A stretch of DNA of 64,000 nt, from the NCBI RefSeq assembly GCF_900107925.1, contig NZ_FNUJ01000009.1, positions 186,001 to 250,000 on the forward strand, given 5' to 3'. Source of the stretch: Amycolatopsis pretoriensis (GTDB lineage Bacteria > Actinomycetota > Actinomycetes > Mycobacteriales > Pseudonocardiaceae). The notes beneath the pieces are model-generated. The model saw only the letters and a program-made list of their open reading frames with translations, was not told the DNA's origin and did not search any database. The translations under genes and the position numbers were made by a program. Within the stretch, counting starts at the first letter, position 1; each line of letters starts with the position of its first letter. Of the stretch, positions 42,021 through 50,367 are shown piece after piece.

Positions 42021-42080
42021 GTAGACAGGCTACACATAGTCTGCCTACATGTAGCGAGCCGACGTGTAGACTGCGTACTC
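42021..42080. promoter_or_regulatory. cydA/padR divergent control region
   Basis: Sixty base pairs separate two start codons. Minus -10 TAGCCT (42032-42027) is 6 nt before cydA; plus -10 TAGACT (42067-42072) is 8 nt before padR. The half-site TGTAGAC-like occurs at 42020-42026, its complement (AGTCTGCCTACA) at 42038-42049, and again at 42065-42071; CTACATGTAG at 42045-42054 is a perfect palindrome. These fit a PadR operator array. Confidence 0.65.
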
Positions 42081-42398
42081 ATGAAGGCGGACACCCTGCG
42101 CGGTCACCTCGACGCGCTGCTGCTGGCCGTGCTCGACGGCCGCAAGCTGCACGGCTACGCGATCATCGAGGCGCTCCAGCTGCGCAGCGACGGCGCGCTC
42201 GACCTGCCCACCGGCACCGTCTACCCGGCGCTGCGCCGGCTCGAGCGGGCCGGCTGGCTGGCCAGCGAGTGGGACGTCGTGTCCGGCCGCAAGCGCCGGA
42301 CCTACCGCCTCACCCGCTCCGGGCAGCAGGCCCTGGCCGCCGAACGCGCCGAGTGGCGGGAGTTCACCACGGTCATCGGGGGAGTGCTGGGGACATGA
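42081..42398 (+). CDS. PadR-family transcriptional regulator
   Basis: A 105-residue winged-helix regulator. The family core is visible: LLLAVLDGRKLHGYAIIEAL, then TGTVYPALRRLERAGWLASE and RRTYRLTRSGQQAL. ATG 42081 probably starts a leaderless message. It overlaps the next gene by ATGA. It is divergent from cydABDC with shared dyads in between, so I infer that it controls that operon and its own. PadR proteins are usually repressors released by small molecules or envelope stress. Confidence 0.92.
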   Translation: MKADTLRGHLDALLLAVLDGRKLHGYAIIEALQLRSDGALDLPTGTVYPALRRLERAGWLASEWDVVSGRKRRTYRLTRSGQQALAAERAEWREFTTVIGGVLGT

Positions 42399-43063
42399 TC
42401 GACGAATACCTGGGCGACTTGGACCGCAGGCTGCACGGCTGCGGCCGGTTCAAGGCCGACCTGCTGGACGAAGCCCGCGACGGGCTGCACGACGCCGCCG
42501 ACGCCTACCGCGCGGGCGGCTGGAGCGACGAGGACGCCGAGCGCCGCGCGGTCGCCGACTTCGGCCCGGCGGCCGTCGTCGCCCGCGACTACCAGGCCGA
42601 GCTGGGCATGCTCAGCGGCGTCCGGACGCTGTGGAAGCTCGTCATCGGCGTCCCGCTGATGCAGGCGTCCTGGGACTACGCCCGGATCCTCACCTTCGGC
42701 GAGTGGACGAAGCTGTCGACGCCCACGCCGGAGTGGTACAAGGTGGTCGCCCACACCACCCACGGCGCCGTCTTCGTGGTGCCGGTGATCGGCCTGATCG
42801 CCCTGCTGGGCACCCGCTGGCTCAGCCGCCGCCTCGACGCCGTCCGGCTCGCCCGGTTCTGCGGCGTCCTGATCGCGCTGGCCGTCGGCATCAACCTCGC
42901 CTCGGTCGGGCTGGTCATCGGCTCGACCGGCCTGGTCGACGTCTCGAGGCTGTTCTTGAGCGTCCCGTGCGTCCTGTTGATGGTCGCCTGGGTGCTGCTT
43001 TCGCTGCGGCTCGTCGTGCTCGCGAGACGTTCCTGGGGTGGGTATGCCACGATCGTCGCGTGA
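42395..43063 (+). CDS. Membrane protein with permease-prefix-type N-terminus
   Basis: A 222-residue protein. The N-terminal 70 residues (IDEYLGDLDRRLHG, then WSDEDAERRAVADFGPAAVV) match the PadR-associated permease prefix domain. The rest holds about four hydrophobic segments (approximately 75-95, 122-142, 152-178 and 190-212). It overlaps padR (ATGA) and the next gene (GTGA), so it is in a three-gene unit. This pairing with PadR is common in actinobacteria and suggests a membrane partner of the regulator; role unknown. Confidence 0.8.
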   Translation: MIDEYLGDLDRRLHGCGRFKADLLDEARDGLHDAADAYRAGGWSDEDAERRAVADFGPAAVVARDYQAELGMLSGVRTLWKLVIGVPLMQASWDYARILTFGEWTKLSTPTPEWYKVVAHTTHGAVFVVPVIGLIALLGTRWLSRRLDAVRLARFCGVLIALAVGINLASVGLVIGSTGLVDVSRLFLSVPCVLLMVAWVLLSLRLVVLARRSWGGYATIVA

Positions 43064-43383
43064 CGACCGCGCTGATCTACCTCGTAGTCATGCTGCTGGT
43101 GGCCGCCGTGGTGTTCCTGCTGGCCGCGGTGGTCTTCGGCCGGGGTGAGGAGCTCGCCCCGCTGCCGCCGGGCAGCTCGCCGACGCGGCTGCCCGCCGAG
43201 GACATCACCGGCGAGGACCTGACCGAGGTCCGCTTCCAGCTGGTGCTGCGCGGCTACAAGATGTCCGAAGTGGACTGGGTGATGCGCCGCCTCGGCGTCG
43301 AGCTCGACGAGCTGCGCACCCGGGTCGCCGAGCTGGAGCAGCGCGAACGCGAGCGGGAGAGCTCGCCCGAAGGCGCCCAGTGA
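43060..43383 (+). CDS. DivIVA-domain small membrane-associated protein
   Basis: A 107-residue protein with an N-terminal transmembrane helix (about 3-25) and a DivIVA-like segment (FQLVLRGYKMSEVDWVMRRL) followed by a short coiled coil. GTG 43060 overlaps the previous stop. This corresponds to the mycobacterial Rv1209 position between gpgS and tag, as I recall it. DivIVA-type helices sense curved membranes at poles and septa, so a peripheral role in cell-wall growth is plausible. Confidence 0.85.
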   Translation: MTTALIYLVVMLLVAAVVFLLAAVVFGRGEELAPLPPGSSPTRLPAEDITGEDLTEVRFQLVLRGYKMSEVDWVMRRLGVELDELRTRVAELEQRERERESSPEGAQ

Positions 43384-43838
43384 CCGATCTGATCCTTTCG
43401 GTCGACGTCCGCGCGCCGGCCGGGACGACCTGGCTCGCGCTGACCGACTGGACCCGCCAGGGCGAGTGGATGCTCGGCACCGAGGTCGAGGTCGTCGAGG
43501 GCAACGGCCGCAGCGTCGGCTCGCGGATCGCGGCGTTCACCGGGCTGGCCGGCCTCGGGTTCACGGACACGATGGAGATCACCAGCTGGGAGCCGCCGGT
43601 GCGGTGCGGCGTCCGCCACCTCGGCAGCGTCGTCCAGGGCACGGGCACGTTCCAGGTGGTGGCCAAGGGCGCGACGCGCTCGACGTTCGTCTGGGCCGAG
43701 CACCTGCGGCTGCCGTTCGGGCCGCTGGGCCGGCTCGGCTGGCCGGTCGTGCGGCCGGCGTTCGCGCTGGGGGTGCGCCTGTCGCTGCGGCGGTTCGCGC
43801 GGTTCGCGGAGGACTATTCGGTGGGTGGGGATGAGTGA
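43380..43838 (+). CDS. SRPBCC-family protein
   Basis: A 152-residue START/SRPBCC-fold protein (polyketide cyclase-like). N-terminal VDVRAPAGTTWLALTDWTRQ and the central EVEVVEGNGRSVGSRIAAF are typical of the fold, which forms a cavity for a hydrophobic ligand. GTG 43380 overlaps the upstream stop by 4 bp and the 3' end overlaps tag by 8 bp, so the block 42395-44394 is translationally coupled. No catalytic residues can be assigned. Confidence 0.82.
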   Translation: MTDLILSVDVRAPAGTTWLALTDWTRQGEWMLGTEVEVVEGNGRSVGSRIAAFTGLAGLGFTDTMEITSWEPPVRCGVRHLGSVVQGTGTFQVVAKGATRSTFVWAEHLRLPFGPLGRLGWPVVRPAFALGVRLSLRRFARFAEDYSVGGDE

Positions 43839-44394
43839 GCTTCTCGGCGCCGACGGCGTCGCGCGGTGCGGCTGGGGCAATTCGACGCCGGACTACGCGG
43901 CGTACCACGACGAGGAGTGGGGCGTTCCGCTCCACGGACAGGACGAGCTGTACGAGCGGCTGTGCCTCGAGTCGTTCCAGTCGGGGCTCTCGTGGATCAC
44001 GATCCTGCGCAAGCGGGAGGGCTTCCGGAAGGCGTTCAAGCAGTTCAAGCCGGCGAAGGTGGCGAAGTTCGGCGACGCCGACGTCGAGCGGCTGATGCAG
44101 GACGCGTCGATCGTGCGGAACCGGGCCAAGATCCTGGCGGCGATCAACAACGCTCGCGCGATCGCTTCGCTGGACACGCCGCTGGACGACCTGCTGTGGT
44201 CGTTCGCGCCTTCGTCTCATCGGCGTCCCGCCTCCATGGCGGACGTCCCGGCCATCACCGACGAGTCCAAGGCGATGGCCAAGGAGCTGAAGAAACGCGG
44301 GTTCGTCTTCCTCGGCCCGACGACGTGCTACGCGCTGATGCAGGCCACCGGCATGGTCGACGACCACGTCAAGGGCTGCTTCCGGGCCGCCTGA
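43831..44394 (+). CDS. tag: DNA-3-methyladenine glycosylase I
   Basis: Base-excision repair enzyme of the Tag family, 187 residues. The signature begins RCGWGNSTPDYAAYHDEEWG and continues with LCLESFQSGLSWITILRKRE, GPTTCYALMQATGMVDDH, placing the Trp, Glu and the zinc-binding Cys/His residues of the fold. Cytosolic; removes 3-methyladenine from DNA. ATG 43831; an in-frame GTG six bases upstream is possible. It sits at the mycobacterial tagA position after the DivIVA-like gene. Confidence 0.94.
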   Translation: MSELLGADGVARCGWGNSTPDYAAYHDEEWGVPLHGQDELYERLCLESFQSGLSWITILRKREGFRKAFKQFKPAKVAKFGDADVERLMQDASIVRNRAKILAAINNARAIASLDTPLDDLLWSFAPSSHRRPASMADVPAITDESKAMAKELKKRGFVFLGPTTCYALMQATGMVDDHVKGCFRAA

Positions 44395-44415
44395 CCCGGA
44401 AGCAGCCCCCGGCGG

Positions 44416-45210
44416 CTACTTTCCCTGGAAGTTCGGCTTGCGCTTGCCGACGAAGGCCTCGACGGCCTCGGTGTGGTCGGCGGTCGCGCCGAGCGCGGTC
44501 TGGGCGGCGTCCTCGGCGTCGAGGGCTTCCTCGAACGTCGACTGCGCAGCCAGGTTGAGCACGCTCTTGATCTTCGCGTAGGCGACCGTCGGCCCATTGG
44601 CCAGCTTCGCGGCGATCTTCTGGGCGCGGCCCGGCAGCTCTTCGTCCGGCACGACCTCGCCGACCAGGCCGAGCCGCAGTGCCTCGGCCGCGTCGACGGT
44701 CCGGGCGAGCAGCATCAGCTCGGCCGCGCGGCCGTAGCCGACCAGCCGCTGCAGCGTCCACGACGCGCCCGAGTCCGGGCCGAGCCCGACGTTGGCGAAC
44801 GCCATCAGGAACGACGACGACTCGGCGGCGATCCGCAGGTCGCTGGCGTAGGCGAACGCGGCCCCGGCACCGGCGGCGGTGCCGTTGATCGCCGCGATGA
44901 CCGGCTTCTCCATCGACACGATCGCCTGGACGATCGGGTTGTAGTGCTCCTTCACCGTGTGTAGCGGGGCGGGGTCACCCGCTTGCAGCAGTCCCACGTG
45001 CTCCTTCAGATCCTGGCCGGCGCAGAACGCCTTGCCGGAACCGGTCAGCACGACCGCGCGGACCGCCTCGTCGCCCGCCGCCTCGCGCAGTGCCGCGAGC
45101 AGTGCTTCCTTCAGCTCGACGGTCAGCGAGTTGTACGCCTGCGGCCGGTTGAGGGTCAGGGTGCGCACCCCGTCGGCGTCGGCGGTCAACAGGACGTCGG
45201 ATGTGGTCAC
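44416..45210 (-). CDS. Enoyl-CoA hydratase/isomerase family protein
   Basis: A 264-residue crotonase-fold protein. The oxyanion-hole segments are visible: TGSGKAFCAGQDLKEH and AAINGTAAGAGAAFAYASDL. The catalytic Glu positions are GPDSGAS rather than the double-Glu of true hydratases, which suggests an isomerase or hydrolase-like member (PaaG type). GTG 45210 has AAGGAGA upstream. It is convergent with tag and divergent from the DUF3117 gene. Probably acts in degradation of fatty or aromatic acyl-CoA. Confidence 0.9.
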   Translation of the reverse strand: MTTSDVLLTADADGVRTLTLNRPQAYNSLTVELKEALLAALREAAGDEAVRAVVLTGSGKAFCAGQDLKEHVGLLQAGDPAPLHTVKEHYNPIVQAIVSMEKPVIAAINGTAAGAGAAFAYASDLRIAAESSSFLMAFANVGLGPDSGASWTLQRLVGYGRAAELMLLARTVDAAEALRLGLVGEVVPDEELPGRAQKIAAKLANGPTVAYAKIKSVLNLAAQSTFEEALDAEDAAQTALGATADHTEAVEAFVGKRKPNFQGK

Positions 45211-45407
45211 GTCTTCTCCTTGCGCGGATGCATCGGTCGTTCGACAGTCTTTCACCTCGCGCGAGCCGCATACCAGCACCGATACGGCGGCAAAAGATCG
45301 GTCCGCTGATGCGCCCGGCCGCTGATGAGGGACAATGGACACCAGACCCGGCTGGCTTTCACGCGAGCGCGACCCGGGCGCGCCGGTTGAGACGGAGGGA
45401 GCACGCT

Positions 45408-45575
45408 ATGGCGGCCATGAAGCCCCGGACCGGAGATGGTCCCCTCGAAGTGACTAAGGAGGGGCGGGGCCTCGTGATGCGCGTACCGCTCGAGGGTGGT
45501 GGGCGACTCGTCGTCGAACTCTCCGCGGATGAAGCGAAGGACCTCGGCGCCGCTTTGGCGGAGGTCACCGGCTAG
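45408..45575 (+). CDS. DUF3117 small protein
   Basis: A 55-residue highly conserved actinobacterial protein beginning MAAMKPRTGDGPLEVTKEGR. A strong GGAGGGA lies 7 bases before ATG 45408. It is short, charged and soluble; equivalent to Rv1211 by position and size, from memory. It is followed by a hairpin with a CTTC loop and then pepA. Molecular function is unknown. Its abundance-type codon use and good initiation site argue that it is well expressed. Confidence 0.93.
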   Translation: MAAMKPRTGDGPLEVTKEGRGLVMRVPLEGGGRLVVELSADEAKDLGAALAEVTG

Positions 45576-45605
45576 CCGATCCCCCCGAACCGTCCTTCCG
45601 TCGCA

Positions 45606-45631
45606 CCCCGGTCTCCCTTCGGAGGCCGGGG
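45606..45631 (+). terminator. Hairpin after DUF3117
   Basis: CCCCGGTCTCC (45606-45616) pairs with GGAGGCCGGGG (45621-45631) over loop CTTC with one G-T wobble. It lies 30 bp after the DUF3117 stop and before pepA. Confidence 0.6.
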
Positions 45632-45664
45632 TCGCGGTTCCTCTGCGCCCGAAGGTTGCTCACT

Positions 45665-47119
45665 GTGCGTAATCCGCTACCCCCCGTTCCGACCAACCTG
45701 CTCGACATCGAGGTCGCGGGCGACCTCCGCCGCGGCACCCCGACGGCCCGGCTGGTGACCGCACCCGCCGCCGACGTCGAGTCCGAGCCCTTGGAGATCG
45801 GCGGCGTCCGGATCACCGGCAAGGCGGGCGACGTGCAGACGGTCCCGGCCGACGGTCCCCGCTGGGTCGCGGGCCTCGGCGACGGCGAGCCGAAGCAGTA
45901 CCGGAAGGCGGGCGCGGCGCTGGTCCGCGCGGTCAACGCGGCGCTGGCGGACGACGTCGACAGCGGAGGTAAGGCGTTTCGCGCGGTGCAGCTGGAGCTG
46001 CCGGAAGAGGCGTCCGGTGAGCACGTCACCGAGCTGGCGCTGGGCCTGCTGCTGGGTGGCTACAAGTTCAAGGTGACGGGTTCCGATCCCGCGGCGTCCG
46101 TGCGGACGGTCCGGTTGGTGACGGCGAACGCGGTCGCGGCGGACTCGGTCGCCCGGGCTTCGGCGCTGGCGGCCGCGACGGCGTTGACCCGCGACCTGGC
46201 GAACACGCCGTCCAACGTGAAGACGCCGGCGTGGCTGGCGGACACGGCCGCCCGGGTGGCCGGCCCCCGCGTCGAGGTGTCGGTCCGCGACGAGAAGTGG
46301 CTGGCGACGCAGGGCTTCGGCGGCGTGCTGGCGGTCGGCGGCGGTTCTTCGCGGCCGCCGCGGCTGATCGAGATGGCGTACAAGCCGGCGGGCGCATCGA
46401 AGCACCTGCTGCTGGTCGGCAAGGGCATCACGTTCGACACGGGCGGCCTGTCGATCAAGCCGGCCGACGGCATGCACCTGATGCGCACGGACATGGCAGG
46501 AGGCGCGGCGGTGATCGCGGCAACGCGCGCGATCGCGGCGCTCGGGCTCCCGATCCGCGTGACGGCGTTGGTCCCGTGCGCGGAGAACCACGTGTCCGGG
46601 TCCGCGTACCGGCCGGGCGACATCGTCCGCCACTACGGAGGCAAGACGACGGAGGTCGGCAACACGGACGCGGAGGGCCGGATGGTCCTGGCGGACGCGC
46701 TGGCGTACGGAATCCGCCGGTTCAGCCCGGACGTGGTGGTGGACGCGGCAACGCTGACGGGCGCGATGAAGGTGTCCCTGGGGTTGCGAACGGGCGGGTT
46801 GTTCGCTTCGGACGCTTCGCTGGCCGCCGAGGTGATCGCGGCGGGCGCGCGGGTGGGCGAGGCGTGGTGGCGCATGCCGCTGGTGGAGGACTACGCGGAG
46901 AACGTCAGGGGCGAGTTCGGCGACGTGCGCCAGACGCCGGCCGGGCCCGGCGGGATCACGGCGGCGTTGTTCCTTCGCGAGTTCACCGAGGGCTTGCCGT
47001 GGGCGCACATGGACATCGCGGGGCCGGCTCGGTCGGAGAAGAACTACGACGAGGTGGTCCCGGGAGCGACGGGGTTCGCGGCCCGGACTTTGGTGGAGCT
47101 GGCAGCTTCGCTGGCTTGA
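45665..47119 (+). CDS. pepA: Leucyl aminopeptidase (M17)
   Basis: A 484-residue M17 zinc/manganese aminopeptidase. The catalytic core has VGKGITFDTGGLSIKP, MRTDMAGGAAV (metal-binding Lys/Asp) and the signature NTDAEGRMVLADAL. The N-terminal 180 residues form the variable domain. GTG 45665 is used; a TTG at 45656 has GAAGG too close. Cleaves N-terminal residues from peptides in the cytosol; hexameric in the family. The gap after it opens the accessory block. Confidence 0.94.
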   Translation: MRNPLPPVPTNLLDIEVAGDLRRGTPTARLVTAPAADVESEPLEIGGVRITGKAGDVQTVPADGPRWVAGLGDGEPKQYRKAGAALVRAVNAALADDVDSGGKAFRAVQLELPEEASGEHVTELALGLLLGGYKFKVTGSDPAASVRTVRLVTANAVAADSVARASALAAATALTRDLANTPSNVKTPAWLADTAARVAGPRVEVSVRDEKWLATQGFGGVLAVGGGSSRPPRLIEMAYKPAGASKHLLLVGKGITFDTGGLSIKPADGMHLMRTDMAGGAAVIAATRAIAALGLPIRVTALVPCAENHVSGSAYRPGDIVRHYGGKTTEVGNTDAEGRMVLADALAYGIRRFSPDVVVDAATLTGAMKVSLGLRTGGLFASDASLAAEVIAAGARVGEAWWRMPLVEDYAENVRGEFGDVRQTPAGPGGITAALFLREFTEGLPWAHMDIAGPARSEKNYDEVVPGATGFAARTLVELAASLA

Positions 47120-47177
47120 CGCGGTTTCCGCAGGCCCGCTGGTGTTGCCGAAGCCAGGCACGCAAGAGGCGGGGTGG

Positions 47178-47290
47178 TTGTCCACAAGTCCGGTCGGCTG
47201 TGGACACCCCGCTGGTCAGGACCGGTGTTGTCGGTGGGGGCCGATAGACTGGACCAGGGACGCCCCCCGGGTTGGGTGGGGGCCTGTCCG
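47178..47290 (+). repeat. Repeat element 1: inverted DnaA boxes plus PafBC/RecA-NDp type promoter
   Basis: TTGTCCACA (47178-47186), 12 bp, TGTGGACA (47199-47206), 21 bp, then TTGTCGGTG-N8-TAGACT (47228-47250), which fits the mycobacterial RecA-independent DNA-damage promoter consensus TTGTCRGTG-N8-TAnnnT. A GC-rich stretch follows to about 47290. The inverted copy is at 50401-50513, with the same 12-bp and 21-bp spacings. Confidence 0.8.
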
Positions 47291-47363
47291 GCGGCGGCCC
47301 CCGGTGGCTCAACCCCGGCCGCGCTCGCCTGGACGTGGTCGCGGAATCCCGCCGCCGCCGGCT

Positions 47364-47416
47364 CCGATGTCTTGAATGAGTCATTCAAGACATCGGGGGT
47401 CCTGAATGAGTCATTC
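47364..47416. repeat. Paired-box palindromes, copy 4
   Basis: A perfect 33-bp palindrome (47364-47396; 16-1-16) has GAATGAGTCATTC at its centre. A second GAATGAGTCATTC lies at 47404-47416. The AATG-AGT-CATT boxes start at 47375 and 47405, exactly 30 bp apart. Confidence 0.88.
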
Positions 47417-47510
47417 GGGACATGGCAGGTCGGCGGTCGGCCCACCGATCCGGCTGCCCTCGTGGACTCACCCCGGTGGCTACCGGGTCCAGGGCATGTC
47501 CAGCGCCGGT

Positions 47511-47820
47511 GACTCAGCCGTTGGCGAGGTCGAACGCCGCTACCGCCGGCGCCATCGGATCGTCGGCCCGCCACGCTTGGGCGGACTATCTGGCGGTCGC
47601 CGCCAGGCCGCGGTTGGGTAACCCCGCCTGGGCGGGGTTCCTGGTGTTAACACCGGCGGCCGTTGCCGGGCCGCGGTCGAGGAGTTCGGCTCCCGCCGGG
47701 GTCGTTGGCTCGTCGGCCCGCCACGCTTGGGCGGGCTGTCCGGCGGTCGCCGCCAGGCCGCAGTTGGGTAACCCTGCCACGGCCCGGGTGATCGGCTCGT
47801 CCGCCCGTCACACCCCGTGC
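47511..47820. repeat. Degenerate tandem copies of the LysR 3' end
   Basis: A segment starting CGTCGGCCCGCCACGCTTGG occurs at 47561 and again at 47711, exactly 150 bp apart, with about 60 similar bases each. Read on the minus strand these give WRADEPTTPAG-type peptides that resemble the C-terminus of the adjacent LysR protein (VWRAEEPMTPAVAGFRDHV), as does a third stretch at about 47755-47815. Confidence 0.65.
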
Positions 47821-47837
47821 GGGGCCCGTCCGCTGGT

Positions 47838-48740
47838 TCAACCCTTAGCAGCCGTCGCCAGGACGTGGTCGCGGAACCCCGCCACCGCCGGGGTCATCGG
47901 CTCCTCCGCCCGCCACACCAACCCGATCTTCCGATAAGGCCGCGGCTCCAAAGGCACCTCCGCCACCCCCGCCGGCGTCCCCGGCCCGAACCGCGGCAGC
48001 AAAGCCACCCCCAGCCCCGCCGCCACCAAGCCCCGCACCGTGTCCGACTCCTGCCCCTCGAACGCGATCCGCGGTGTGAAGCCCGCCGCCGCGCACAGTT
48101 CGTCCGTCAACGTGCGAACTCCGTACCCCTGCTCCAGCAGTACGAACTCCTCCGCCGCCAGCTCCGCCACCCGCACCGAGCGCCGGCCCGCCAAGTGGTG
48201 GCCCGCCGGGACCGACAGCAGGATCTCCTCGTCCACCAGACCCGCCGAAGCCAGCGACGGCACCGATGGCAGCGGCGCCACCAGCGCCAGGTCCAGCTCG
48301 CCGTCCACCAGCCGGGCGACCATGTCCTGCCGCGACCCCTGCACCAGCGTGAACCGCACCCCCGGGAACCGCGCCCGGTACCCGCGCAGCAGCGAAGGCA
48401 CCAGCGACCGCCCGAGCAGGTGCAGGAACCCCAGCACCACGTGCCCCGACTCCGGCGCCACCTCCTCGCGCGCCAGCCGGACGCCGCTCTCGACCGCTGC
48501 CAACCCGCGTTCGGCCGCCTCCGCCAGCAGTTCCGCCGCGCGCGTGAGGCGGATTCCGCGGCCGTCCGGGACCGTCAGCGGCGCCCCCAGCGCGTCTGCC
48601 AGTGCCGCGAGCCGGCGGCTCACCGTCGGCTGCGGTACGCCCAGCAGCTCCGCCGCGCGTGTGACGTTCCTCGTCTCGCGCAGGGCGGCCAGCAGCGGCA
48701 GGTGCGGCGCCACCTGCGCCGACAGCGAGTCATACGTCAC
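47838..48740 (-). CDS. LysR-family regulator (next to MFS)
   Basis: A 300-residue regulator. The N-terminal helix-turn-helix reads LPLLAALRETRNVTRAAELL then QPTVSRRLAALADALGAPL; an effector domain follows. The GTG at 48740 gives a normal LysR length; an ATG at 48767 would leave only 35 bp to the MFS start. It is divergent from an MFS exporter gene and probably controls it. The 3' end resembles degenerate copies that lie downstream, evidence of repeated duplication of the gene tail. Confidence 0.9.
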   Translation of the reverse strand: MTYDSLSAQVAPHLPLLAALRETRNVTRAAELLGVPQPTVSRRLAALADALGAPLTVPDGRGIRLTRAAELLAEAAERGLAAVESGVRLAREEVAPESGHVVLGFLHLLGRSLVPSLLRGYRARFPGVRFTLVQGSRQDMVARLVDGELDLALVAPLPSVPSLASAGLVDEEILLSVPAGHHLAGRRSVRVAELAAEEFVLLEQGYGVRTLTDELCAAAGFTPRIAFEGQESDTVRGLVAAGLGVALLPRFGPGTPAGVAEVPLEPRPYRKIGLVWRAEEPMTPAVAGFRDHVLATAAKG

Positions 48741-48790
48741 CGCATCGATTCTGCCAGCTGAGTGCATTAGACGTATTGGTTAGGCCTGCT

Positions 48791-48796
48791 TACTTT
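48791..48796 (+). promoter_or_regulatory. Possible leaderless -10 of the MFS gene
   Basis: TACTTT ends 6 nt before the GTG at 48803 and no ribosome-binding site is visible. The region is shared with the divergent LysR gene. Confidence 0.35.
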
Positions 48797-48802
48797 CGAA
48801 CC

Positions 48803-49990
48803 GTGACTTCCACGCGCCGAGTCAAGACCGCCGTCGCCGCGGCCGGGATCTCCTCCTTCGCCCTGCTCTACGCGCCGCAGCCGGTGCTGCCCCAGCTCGC
48901 CGCGCAGTACCACCTCGACCCTGGCGGCGCGGCGCTCGCGGTCAGCGTCGCGACCGGTGCGCTCTCCATCGCCGTCCTGCCGATCGCCGCGCTGTCCGAG
49001 GTCGTCGGCCGGCGGCCGGTGATCCTGACGTCGGTGATCGCGTCCGTCGTGTTCGGGCTGCTGCTGCCGTTGATGCCGACCTACCCGGCGCTGCTCGTCC
49101 TGCGCGCGCTGCAGGGCGTCGCCATCGCCGGCTTCCCCGGCGTCGCGGCGGCGTACCTGGCCGAACGGCTCGGCCGCGCGGGCGTCGCGGCGGCCGTCGG
49201 CGCGATGATCGCGGGCAACACGATCGGCGGCATGCTCGGCCGGCTGGCCAGCGGGTTCACCGCCGGGCCGCTGGGCTGGCGCGGCGCGCTGTTCGTCGTC
49301 GCGGGCGTGGGCGCGATCTGCTCGGCGATCACCGTCGTGACGCTGCCGCCGGGCACCCGCGCCCGTGGGGACGCCCAGCTCCGCGCCGTCGCGAAAGGCC
49401 TGGTCACGGCGTTGAGCAAGCCGGTCCTACTGGCCCAGTACGCGGTCGCGCTGCTGGCGATGGGCTCGTTCGTCGCGCTGTACAACGCGGCCGGGTTCCG
49501 GCTGACCGGCGACCCGCTGGACCTGTCGCCGGCGATCGCGTCGCTGGTGTTCCTGGCGTACGCGACGGGCTCGGTGTCGTCGGCCGCGGCCGGCCGGCTG
49601 GTCGCGCGAGTGGGCCGCCGCCGGGCGCTGATCGGCGCTCTGCTGCTGACGGCGGTTGGCGCGACGCTGACGTTGCCGGACTCGTTGCCGCTGGTGATCG
49701 CCGGTTTCCTGGTCCTGACGTGCGCGTTCTTCGCCGCGCACGCGGTGGCGAACGGCTGGGCGGCGGCCGACGCGCCGGAGAACGCGCGCGGCCAGGTGGG
49801 CGGCATGTACACGGCGACGTACTACTTGGGGAGCAGCGTCGGAGGGGCAGCGGGGGCGTGGGTGTACGGGCACGCGGGCTGGCCGTGGCTGATCGCGCTG
49901 GTGGCGGCGTGGCTCCTGCTGGCGGCGGCCGCGGTGAGCGTGGGGACGCGGGTTCGCGAAGAGCGGCGTGAGCTGGTCAGCGCCGCCTGA
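48803..49990 (+). CDS. MFS transporter
   Basis: A 395-residue major facilitator with about twelve hydrophobic helices. The loop 2-3 motif appears as ALSEVVGRRPV, and the fifth-helix region reads GNTIGGMLGRLASGF, as in drug-proton antiporters of the YnfM/Bcr type. GTG 48803. It is divergent from a LysR gene that likely regulates it. Substrate unknown. With the LysR gene it forms a block bracketed by inverted repeat elements that interrupts an otherwise conserved gene order. Confidence 0.9.
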   Translation: MTSTRRVKTAVAAAGISSFALLYAPQPVLPQLAAQYHLDPGGAALAVSVATGALSIAVLPIAALSEVVGRRPVILTSVIASVVFGLLLPLMPTYPALLVLRALQGVAIAGFPGVAAAYLAERLGRAGVAAAVGAMIAGNTIGGMLGRLASGFTAGPLGWRGALFVVAGVGAICSAITVVTLPPGTRARGDAQLRAVAKGLVTALSKPVLLAQYAVALLAMGSFVALYNAAGFRLTGDPLDLSPAIASLVFLAYATGSVSSAAAGRLVARVGRRRALIGALLLTAVGATLTLPDSLPLVIAGFLVLTCAFFAAHAVANGWAAADAPENARGQVGGMYTATYYLGSSVGGAAGAWVYGHAGWPWLIALVAAWLLLAAAAVSVGTRVREERRELVSAA

Positions 49991-50135
49991 GCTGCGCCCG
50001 CCTCGCTGGCAGGGTTCCGGCGAAATTCGTCATGGCTTTGGCGACCGGTCCGCGCCTGAGCCGGCCACCTCCTCGACTCGAGTGCGAAGCCGCTGGACCA
50101 AACCCGGCCGCCGACGTCCGCGGCCGACCCCCGCC

Positions 50136-50279
50136 ACTCCCAGGCGGGGCTCCGGCGAAGTCGGGGGGCAGGCCGCCGTTCGCCGATGGCCGGCGGAGCT
50201 GCTGCGGAGCGGGCCGGCGCGACTTGCCGGGCCGCCGTCACTCCCAGGCAGGGCTCCGGCAAAGTCGCCGGACAGGCCG
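50136..50279. repeat. Direct repeat of about 40 bp
   Basis: ACTCCCAGGCGGGGCTCCGG (50136 on) recurs at 50240 as ACTCCCAGGCAGGGCTCCGG, and both continue with a similar CAAAGTC/CGAAGTC and CAGGCCG tail. Confidence 0.6.
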
Positions 50280-50304
50280 GGCACGCGGCCATGATTCCCG
50301 GGAG

Positions 50305-50367
50305 CGGACGTCATGAACGACCCTTTCACCTCGCCAGACGCGGTGAAAGGGTCGTTCATGACGTCCG
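50305..50367. repeat. Paired-box inverted repeat, copy 5 (26-bp arms)
   Basis: Perfect arms at 50305-50330 and 50342-50367 with an 11-base loop, between the convergent MFS and methyltransferase genes. Boxes AACG-ACC-CTTT (50316) and AAAG-GGT-CGTT (50346) start 30 bp apart. The longest perfect inverted repeat of the family in this window. Confidence 0.88.

Larger units (their letters stand above)
47120..47837. other. 718-bp non-coding gap with a repeat element and degenerate LysR-tail copies
   Basis: No gene seen. It holds, in order, repeat element 1 (47178-47290), a partial tail-like copy (near 47321-47362), the paired-box element (47364-47416), and two 150-bp-spaced copies of a LysR-tail-like sequence (47511-47820). 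Open frames through here are repetitive Arg/Pro/Gly/Ala strings. Confidence 0.65.

Noticed and set aside
47422..47937. Arg/Ala/Gly-rich open frames downstream of pepA
   Set aside because: They arise from degenerate LysR-tail copies and the paired-box element; codon composition is not gene-like.
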